From: Pseudomonas multiresinivorans
Lineage (GTDB): Bacteria > Pseudomonadota > Gammaproteobacteria > Pseudomonadales > Pseudomonadaceae
Length of the DNA stretch: 64,000 bases
Assembly: GCF_012971725.1 (NCBI RefSeq)
Contig: NZ_CP048833.1
Location: 248,001 to 312,000, forward strand
Direction of reading: 5' to 3'
The notes beneath the pieces were generated by a model, which did not search any database, was not told the DNA's origin, and saw only the letters and a list, made by a program, of their open reading frames with translations. The translations under genes were made by a program, and so were the position numbers. This document shows, one piece after another, positions 58,243 to 64,000 of the stretch (positions are counted from its first letter, which is position 1; each line of letters begins with the position of its first letter).

Positions 58243-59157
58243 TTACAGGCGGCTGAACAGCGACAGGTCGTTGAGCTTCAGGTAGGTCTTCTGCGTGGCC
58301 TGCAGCGCGAGCTGGTAGGTGTTCAGGTCGATGCTGGCGCCGGCGTAGTCCAGCTGCGACAGCTCGCCGTTGATCTTCTGGTTCACCAGCGAGACTTCCT
58401 CGTTGCTCGAATTGAGCATGGTCAGGGTGTTCTGCCGGCCGCCCAGCTCGGTGATGGCGCCGAGCACGCCGTCGTGGCCGCTGTCGAGGCTATCGATGGT
58501 CGCGGCGATCTGCGCGTGCACCGCCGGGTCGGTGACGTCCAGCGCCGGGTCCTTGAGCATCTTCACGGTGGCATGCAGCTGGTTGAGGAAGTCCATGTTG
58601 CTGCCGAACACCCCCAGCGCGGTGACGTTCTCTTCCACCTGTACGCCATTGGCCACGGCGGCCTGGCGCGACTTGTCGTTGCCGGTGGCGACGTAGCTGT
58701 CGGTCAGCGGTTCGTAGGTCACGGCGGCGGTGTCGCTGAGGGTGCCGGAGAACAGGTAGCGGCCCTCTTCGTCACGCACGTTGACGAAGCTGACGATGGT
58801 CTTCTCGATGTTCTCCAGCTCGCCGGCCATGGCGTTGAGGTCGCCGCCGGTGTTGGAGCCGTTGGCCGCCCAGAGCAGCAGGTCGCGCACGTTGAGCATC
58901 GCGTCGGAGGTGGCCTGCAGGTTGGCTTCCTGGGTGGAAAGGTTGCCCGAGACGTTGCTGATGTTGGTGCGGTACTGCGCCAGGCTCGCTTCCTCGCGCT
59001 GGATGCGCAGCATGCGCACGCTGGCGATGGGGTCCTCGGAGGGCTGGAGGATGCGCTTGCCGGTGGACATCTGCTGCATCAGCTTGCCCAGGGCCGCCGA
59101 ATTGCTGTTCATCGAGCCGCTCATCAGCGCGGTGATCTGTGCGTTGGTAATGCGCAT
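58243..59157 (-). CDS. flgL: Flagellar hook-filament junction protein FlgL (lateral type)
   Basis: The 304-residue protein has the FlgL/flagellin N-terminal domain (MRITNAQITALMSGSMNSNS, then TGKRILQPSEDPIASVRMLR) and C-terminal helix (SIDLNTYQLALQATQKTYLK). It is shorter than polar FlgL of Pseudomonas (usually above 400), but close to lateral FlgL of Vibrio and Aeromonas. It joins FlgK to the filament. It lies 22 bases after flgK. Confidence 0.92.
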   Translation of the reverse strand: MRITNAQITALMSGSMNSNSAALGKLMQQMSTGKRILQPSEDPIASVRMLRIQREEASLAQYRTNISNVSGNLSTQEANLQATSDAMLNVRDLLLWAANGSNTGGDLNAMAGELENIEKTIVSFVNVRDEEGRYLFSGTLSDTAAVTYEPLTDSYVATGNDKSRQAAVANGVQVEENVTALGVFGSNMDFLNQLHATVKMLKDPALDVTDPAVHAQIAATIDSLDSGHDGVLGAITELGGRQNTLTMLNSSNEEVSLVNQKINGELSQLDYAGASIDLNTYQLALQATQKTYLKLNDLSLFSRL

Positions 59158-59179
59158 TCTGCTTTCCTTGCGAGGCCCC

Positions 59180-60547
59180 TTAGAAGGCCGCGAGCATCGA
59201 GTCGAACAGCTCCTTGGCGGTGCTGATGACTTTCATGTTGGCCTGGTAGGCCTGCTGGTAGGTGATCAGGTTGACCGCCTCTTCATCCAGGCTCACCGCG
59301 CTGACGCTGTCGCGACTGGCCTGCGCCTGGGCCGCCACGGTGGTGGCGGTCTTCTGGTCGGCCTGGTTCTGCCGGCTGGCGCTGGCGACCTTGCCGAGCA
59401 GGCCGGCGAAGGCGTCGTTGAGCGTCACCTGGCTGCCGCCAACGGTGATGGTCTGGCCCTTGAGCTCGAGCAGCGCCAGCAGGTTCTTGTTGTTGCCGCT
59501 CTCGCCGACAGTGTCCGACAGCGCGAGCTCCTCGGGCTTGAGGCCATTGAGCGAAAGCATCGCCGTGGTGCTGCCGGCGTTGTAGGTCAGCAGCGGCTGG
59601 CCGGCGTTGCCGTTGAGGTCGAAGCCATTGGCGAGGGTGTCGTTGACCAGCTGGGCGAACTGCCCGGCCATCTCGTGCAGGGCGGTCTGGTTCGGCCGCA
59701 GGGTGTCGTACTCGGTGTCGTACAGCGCGCCGAGGGAACCGCCCATGCCGTCCTGGGACAGCGGGAAGCTGGTGCCGGCGAAGGTCAGGGCGATTTCCTG
59801 CTCGCCGCTGGCGCTGCGGCTGATCGCCAACTGGCCGGCGGAGTTGCCGGCCACCAGCGGCTGGCCGTTGGCGAGTGACACGGTGAGCGAGCCGTCGGCC
59901 ACTTCGTTGACGCGGATCGAGGCGTACTTGGACAGATCCGCCACCAGGCTTTCGCGGTGGTCACGCAGCGCGGTGGTATCGCCACCGGCGGAGCCGACTT
60001 CGACGATCTGCTTGTTCAGCGCGGCGAGGTTGGCAGTCAGGCCGTTGATCTCGCCGACCATGGCGCCGCGCTGTTCCTGTAGGGCGCGCAGCTGGCTGTC
60101 GATGTTGCCGGACAGGCCGTTGAAGCGCTGGGCGAGGTTCTTGGTCTCGTTGATGATCTGCTGGCGCAGGGCGACCGAGCCGGGCGTGGCGGTGGCCTCG
60201 CTGAGCGCGGCGAAGAAGTTGTCCAGGCCGACGCTGATGCTCGAACCCTCGCCGCCCATCAGCCCTTCCAGCGCGGACAGATACTGCTGGCCGCTGTCGT
60301 AGTAGCTCTGCTCGGTGGTGGCGCGCCACAGCTGCTGGTTCTGGAAGTCGTTGGCCATGCGGCGGATGCTGGTCACCACCACGCCGCCGCCGACGTTCAG
60401 GCCGCCTTCACCGGCCAGCGAGGCGAGGATCGGGCTCAGTCGGCTGAAACCGGGGGTGTTGGCGTTGGCGACGTTCTGCCCGGAGGTGGCCAGGGCGATC
60501 TGCGCCGCACGCAGGCCGCTGTAGCCGATCTGGCTCAACATACTCAA
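59180..60547 (-). CDS. flgK: Flagellar hook-associated protein 1 FlgK (lateral type)
   Basis: The 455-residue protein starts with the rod/hook Asn-rich motif (SGLRAAQIALATSGQNVANANTPGFSR) and ends with the conserved helix LDEEAVNLITYQQAYQANMK. Polar FlgK of Pseudomonas is around 680 residues because of a large variable domain; this is the compact form found in lateral systems. Its ATG overlaps the flgJ stop by four bases. Confidence 0.93.
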   Translation of the reverse strand: MSMLSQIGYSGLRAAQIALATSGQNVANANTPGFSRLSPILASLAGEGGLNVGGGVVVTSIRRMANDFQNQQLWRATTEQSYYDSGQQYLSALEGLMGGEGSSISVGLDNFFAALSEATATPGSVALRQQIINETKNLAQRFNGLSGNIDSQLRALQEQRGAMVGEINGLTANLAALNKQIVEVGSAGGDTTALRDHRESLVADLSKYASIRVNEVADGSLTVSLANGQPLVAGNSAGQLAISRSASGEQEIALTFAGTSFPLSQDGMGGSLGALYDTEYDTLRPNQTALHEMAGQFAQLVNDTLANGFDLNGNAGQPLLTYNAGSTTAMLSLNGLKPEELALSDTVGESGNNKNLLALLELKGQTITVGGSQVTLNDAFAGLLGKVASASRQNQADQKTATTVAAQAQASRDSVSAVSLDEEAVNLITYQQAYQANMKVISTAKELFDSMLAAF

Positions 60548-61584
60548 GACGCACTCTCCTTCGACTCGATGCGGATCGGCTGGGCGAACGCCGCCGAGGC
60601 CGGTCGGGATACAAATTCAGGCTGTTGCCCCTGATAGGCGACGGAATCGGCGTGGCGCTTAAATCCTTCCTGCGGCGCGTGCTTCAGGCCGCTCTCAGGC
60701 GACAGGCCGCTGCCAGGGATACGCGCCGGCGCCTGGGCCTCGCGCACACGGCGCAGCACGCCGAGGGTGTAGTCACGGGTTTCGTCGTAGGGAATGCTGC
60801 GCACCCAGTCGGCCATGCCGATCTGCCCGCTGCGCGGGTCGCCGTTGTTCTTCAGCCACTCGTCGACCTTGCCGGGGCCGGCGTTGTAGGCCGCCAGGGC
60901 GAGCACATGCTGGCCGTCGTAGCGGTCGAGCATCTTGCCCAGGTAGGCGCTGCCCAGCGCCTTGTTGTAGGCCGGGTCGCTGGTCAGGCGCTGCTCGTCG
61001 TAGGGCAGGCCGAGTTCGCCGGCGACTTCACGGGCGGTATCGGGCATCAGCTGCATCAGGCCGCGCGCACCCTTGGGCGAAACGGCGGCAGCGTCGCCGC
61101 CGGACTCCTGGCCGATCACGCTGTCCACCAGCGTGCGGAAACCGGCGCTGCCCTGCTGCCAGGCGTGGGCCAGGCGATCGACACCGCGCTGCCAGGTATC
61201 CACCAGCGGGTTGCGGCTGGACACCGAAGGCCGGCGTAGCGCCTCGCCGCCATCGGCGAGTGCGACGGGTTCGGCAGCATCGGTCGGCTCGGCGGAGAGC
61301 TGACGCACCAGCAAGTCGGCGATGCCGGTCTGCTTGCGCGAGGCCAGGTGCTCGGCCAGCGCTTCGTCGTAGAAATCGCGCATCGTATCGAGGTCGCGGC
61401 TGCGCAACGGGCTGCCGGTGGAGAGCACGTCGCCGGCCTTGCGCATCTGCTTGAGGATCTGTTGCAGGAACATCGCCTCGAACTGCTCGGAGGCGGCCTG
61501 CAGCTGCTCGCGGCGGATAGTTTCGGGCGACTCGCCGGGCTGGCCGGTCGGCACGATAGGACGGTTGAGCGAGGTGATGCTCAT
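60544..61584 (-). CDS. flgJ: Rod assembly protein FlgJ with SLT lytic-transglycosylase domain
   Basis: The 346-residue protein has the N-terminal rod-capping domain (about 20-95: EQFEAMFLQQILKQMRKA, DTMRDFYDEALAEHLA) and a C-terminal SLT domain (about 150-275: catalytic Glu in VDSVIGQESGGDAAAVSPKG, GLMQLMPDTAREVAGELG, LALAAYNAGPGKVDEWL). Classical Salmonella FlgJ has an acetylglucosaminidase domain instead. The SLT domain would open peptidoglycan for the rod. The ATG at 61584 overlaps the flgI stop. Confidence 0.9.
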   Translation of the reverse strand: MSITSLNRPIVPTGQPGESPETIRREQLQAASEQFEAMFLQQILKQMRKAGDVLSTGSPLRSRDLDTMRDFYDEALAEHLASRKQTGIADLLVRQLSAEPTDAAEPVALADGGEALRRPSVSSRNPLVDTWQRGVDRLAHAWQQGSAGFRTLVDSVIGQESGGDAAAVSPKGARGLMQLMPDTAREVAGELGLPYDEQRLTSDPAYNKALGSAYLGKMLDRYDGQHVLALAAYNAGPGKVDEWLKNNGDPRSGQIGMADWVRSIPYDETRDYTLGVLRRVREAQAPARIPGSGLSPESGLKHAPQEGFKRHADSVAYQGQQPEFVSRPASAAFAQPIRIESKESAS

Positions 61585-62687
61585 CAGATGACCACCAGCT
61601 CGGCATTCAGCGCGCCGGCCTGCTCCAGCGCCTGGAGGATGCTCATCACGTCGTCCGGGGTGGCGCCCAGGCTGTTCACCGTATTGATGATGCTTTCCAG
61701 GCTGGTGCCCTCGGGCCACTTGAACATCGGCTTCTTGTCCTGGCTGACGGACACATCCGACTGCGGCGTGACCGCCGTGGTGCCATTGGAGAACGGCCCC
61801 GGCTGGCTGACCTGGGGGTTCTCGCTGATGGTCACGGTGAGCGTGCCGTGGGCCACGGCGGCGGCCTTCACGCGCACGCCCTGGCCGACCACCACGGTGC
61901 CGGTGCGGCTGTTGAAGACGACCTTGGGCCGGGTGCGGCCTTCCTGCACCTCCATGCCTTCGAGCATGGCCATGAAGCTGGTGCGCTGGGCGCTGCTGAC
62001 CGGCGCACGCACCGACACCTTGGTGCCGTCCAGCGCGGTAGCGGTGCCGGAGCCGAAGCGCTCGTTCACCGCGTTCATCACCTGGGCGGCGGTCTGGAAG
62101 CTCGGCTTGCGCACGTTGAGCATCACGTCCGGGCGCCGGGTGAAGTCGCTGGGGATCATCCGCTCGATGGTCGCGCCGTTGGGGATCAGGCCGCTGTTGG
62201 CGCTGTTGATCGACACGCTGGAGCCACTCTGCCCCTGGGCATGCAGGCCGCCGACCACGAGATTGCCCTGGGCCAGCGCATAGACTTCGCCGTCCACGCC
62301 CTGCAGCGGGGTCATCAGCAGCAGGCCGCCGCGCAGACTCTTGGCGTCGCCCAGCGAAGACACGGTGACGTCGATGGTCTGCCCGGCGCTGTAGGACGGC
62401 GGCACGCTGGCGGTGACGCTCACGGCGGCGACGTTCTTCAGTTTCGGGTCGACGTTCGGCGGCAGGTTCACGCCGAACTGCTTGAGCATGTTGGCCACCG
62501 ACTGGTTGGTGAACTTCACCTGGTTCTTGTCACCGGTGCCATCCAGGCCGACCACCAGGCCATAGCCGATCAGCTGGTTCTCGCGCACGCCTTCGATGTC
62601 CACGAGGTCGAGCAGCGGGATGGCCAGTGCCTCGGCCTGCCAGAACAGGCAGGCCGTCGCCAGCAGGCGGGAAAGAGTTCTACGCAT
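61584..62687 (-). CDS. flgI: Flagellar P-ring protein FlgI
   Basis: The 367-residue protein has a signal peptide (about 1-22, ALA) and the P-ring hallmarks DLVDIEGVRENQLIGYGLVV, GLDGTGDKNQVKFTNQSVAN and GGLLLMTPLQGVDGEVYALA. It forms the periplasmic bushing around the rod. It is 15 bases after flgH. Confidence 0.95.
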   Translation of the reverse strand: MRRTLSRLLATACLFWQAEALAIPLLDLVDIEGVRENQLIGYGLVVGLDGTGDKNQVKFTNQSVANMLKQFGVNLPPNVDPKLKNVAAVSVTASVPPSYSAGQTIDVTVSSLGDAKSLRGGLLLMTPLQGVDGEVYALAQGNLVVGGLHAQGQSGSSVSINSANSGLIPNGATIERMIPSDFTRRPDVMLNVRKPSFQTAAQVMNAVNERFGSGTATALDGTKVSVRAPVSSAQRTSFMAMLEGMEVQEGRTRPKVVFNSRTGTVVVGQGVRVKAAAVAHGTLTVTISENPQVSQPGPFSNGTTAVTPQSDVSVSQDKKPMFKWPEGTSLESIINTVNSLGATPDDVMSILQALEQAGALNAELVVI

Positions 62688-62702
62688 GAAGGGCTCGCCT
62701 GC

Positions 62703-63365
62703 TTACATCGGGAACAGCGGATGGGTGAAGAAGCGCGTCAGCCAGCCGGCCGAATTGCTGTCGTTGAGCACGCCGCGCCCGGCGTAGGAAATCTTGGCGT
62801 TGGCGACGTTCTGCGAGGACACCTGGTTGGCGCGATTGATGTCGTCCAGGCGCACCAGGCCGGTGAGGCGGATGAACTCGTCGCCCTGGTTCAGGCGCAG
62901 CGACTTCTCGCCCTTCACCAGCAGCACGCCGCCGGGCAGCACCTTGTGCACGGTCACCGCGATGGAGCCGGTGAGGGTGTTCTGCTGCGAGCTTTTCGCC
63001 GAACCGTTGAAATCGCGGTTCGCCGTGGCGGAGGTTTCCAGGCCGCCGTATTCCTTGGTCAGGATGGTCGGCACCGGCACGTCCAGGCTGGATTTCTTGC
63101 CGAAGCTGGTGCCCGCGCTCTTGCTCGACTGGGTGGACTCGCTGAGTACCACGGTGACGATGTCGCCGACGCCGATGGCGCGCTTGTCGCGCAGCAGCGA
63201 GCCGCCGTAGCCGGAGCGGAACAGCCCGCCGCTGGTGGTGGGCGGCAGGCTGTAGTCCAGCTCCGGCGGCTGGTAGAGCGAGGAATCCTCGTCCGGCAGC
63301 ATCTCGTTGAAGCTCTGGCAGCCGGCGAGCAGCGCCAGGGCGAGCAGCAGGGCAAGGCGCGTCAT
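62703..63365 (-). CDS. flgH: Flagellar L-ring lipoprotein FlgH
   Basis: The 220-residue protein has a lipoprotein signal (LALALLAGCQSF, Cys at about 16) and the FlgH blocks GLFRSGYGGSLLRDKRAIGV, GDIVTVVLSESTQSSKSAGT and NQGDEFIRLTGLVRLDDINR. It forms the outer-membrane ring. It abuts flgG with two bases between them. Confidence 0.95.
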   Translation of the reverse strand: MTRLALLLALALLAGCQSFNEMLPDEDSSLYQPPELDYSLPPTTSGGLFRSGYGGSLLRDKRAIGVGDIVTVVLSESTQSSKSAGTSFGKKSSLDVPVPTILTKEYGGLETSATANRDFNGSAKSSQQNTLTGSIAVTVHKVLPGGVLLVKGEKSLRLNQGDEFIRLTGLVRLDDINRANQVSSQNVANAKISYAGRGVLNDSNSAGWLTRFFTHPLFPM

Positions 63366-63367
63366 GG

Positions 63368-64000
63368 TCAGACCGTCTGGTTGAGGAACTGCTGCATGCC
63401 CGACGCGGCGTCGAGCACCTTGGCGTTGGCCTCGTAGGCACGCTGGATGGCGATCATGTTCACCATCGCTTCCACCACCTGCACGTTGGAGCCTTCCAGC
63501 ACGCCCTGCTTGAGCGTACCGAGGCCTTCCTCGCCCGGCGTGCCTTCCTGCGGCTCGCCACTGGCGGCGGTTTCCTTGTAGAGGTTGCCACCGAGGGCTT
63601 CCAGGCCCGCCGGGTTGGTGAAGCTGACCAGGGTGATCTGGCCCAGCTCGGTGGGCAGCGTCTCGCCGGGAAGAATGGCGGTGACGATGCCGTCGCTGCC
63701 GACGGTGAAGCGACTGGCGCCGGCCGGTACTTCGAGGTTCGGCGTCAGCGGCAGGCCCTGGGCGTTGACCACCATGCCTTCGTTGTTCAGCTGCAGCTGG
63801 CCGTTCTCGGTGTAGTAGGTGTCGCCGTTGGGCGCCTCGACCTGGAAGAAGCCGCTGCCGACGATGGCCAGGTCCATCGGTTGCCCGGTGGTCTGCATGC
63901 TGCCTTCGGTGAACACCTTCTGCGTGCCGACGACGCGCACGCCGCTGCCCAGCTGGATGCCGGACGGCACGGTGTTGACCTGATCAGCCTGGGCGCCGGG
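63368..64000 (-). CDS. flgG: Flagellar distal rod protein FlgG, C-terminal part
   Basis: About 210 residues of FlgG are visible; the 5' end lies beyond the right edge. It shows QADQVNTVPSGIQLGSGVRV, DLAIVGSGFFQVEAPNGDTY and the C-terminal VEAMVNMIAIQRAYEANAKV helix. It is the distal rod subunit and the first visible gene of the leftward operon. Confidence 0.93.
   Translation of the reverse strand, partial: PGAQADQVNTVPSGIQLGSGVRVVGTQKVFTEGSMQTTGQPMDLAIVGSGFFQVEAPNGDTYYTENGQLQLNNEGMVVNAQGLPLTPNLEVPAGASRFTVGSDGIVTAILPGETLPTELGQITLVSFTNPAGLEALGGNLYKETAASGEPQEGTPGEEGLGTLKQGVLEGSNVQVVEAMVNMIAIQRAYEANAKVLDAASGMQQFLNQTV

Overview
The window is high-GC chromosomal DNA from a Pseudomonas species of the P. 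aeruginosa lineage. The evidence is the gene order hemB ... FTR1 permease, terC, mscS, ABC-F, TIGR02444, algP, algQ, dsbB, hemYXDC, algR, algZ, argH, which is the P. aeruginosa core arrangement. Many Pseudomonas-type REP/REPIN palindromes (GTAGGAGCGAGC...) support this. It is probably not P. aeruginosa itself, because the right end carries a second (lateral-type) flagellar cluster and the middle carries a large accessory sulfur region.

Region 1 (1-22.5 kb) is conserved core: partial hemB, a DedA protein, a sterol-desaturase-like hydroxylase, ElbB, a DUF188 protein, a cytochrome c/FTR1 iron permease with a possible Fur box, a LysE exporter, TerC, MscS, an ABC-F ATPase, the lysine/alanine-repeat protein AlgP, the anti-sigma factor AlgQ/Rsd, DsbB, a PQQ-type sugar dehydrogenase, the heme operon hemC-hemD-hemX-hemY, the AlgZ/AlgR alginate and motility two-component system, and argH. 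Region 2 (22.5-34 kb) holds a pseudo-receiver/HDOD protein, gabD-gabT, tRNA-Arg(CCG), two lipoproteins, a tiny acidic protein, a CBS protein, a metallophosphatase and an operon of CHASE2 sensor, small exported protein and M48 protease.

Region 3 (34-54 kb) is the most interesting part. It looks like an organosulfur acquisition island in four transcription units, each preceded by a good match to a sigma-54 (-24/-12) promoter. The units are: (a) TonB receptor plus exported sulfonate-type binding protein; (b) second TonB receptor, GMC oxidoreductase and aldehyde dehydrogenase, followed by an MFS transporter; (c) a divergently read class II aldolase-like protein; (d) an SsuD-like flavin monooxygenase, two tandem proteins resembling the sulfinate desulfinase DszB, an MFS transporter, two ABC permeases and an ABC ATPase. 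The two DszB-like proteins lack signal peptides. The first keeps the Cys-His-Arg signature of DszB (C13, H54, R64); the second is the same length but has Ser at the cysteine position. My working model is that outer-membrane and ABC uptake deliver an organosulfur compound, the monooxygenase yields a sulfinate, and the desulfinase releases sulfite. A HicAB toxin-antitoxin pair flanked by REP copies lies inside the island.

Region 4 (54-64 kb) has a SulP anion transporter, a paired SMR efflux system (MdtJI-like) with a long, possibly structured leader and an operator-like dyad, and then a lateral-type flagellar operon read leftwards: flgG (partial), flgH, flgI, flgJ (with a lytic-transglycosylase domain), short flgK, short flgL and an unrecognised flagellin-like protein.
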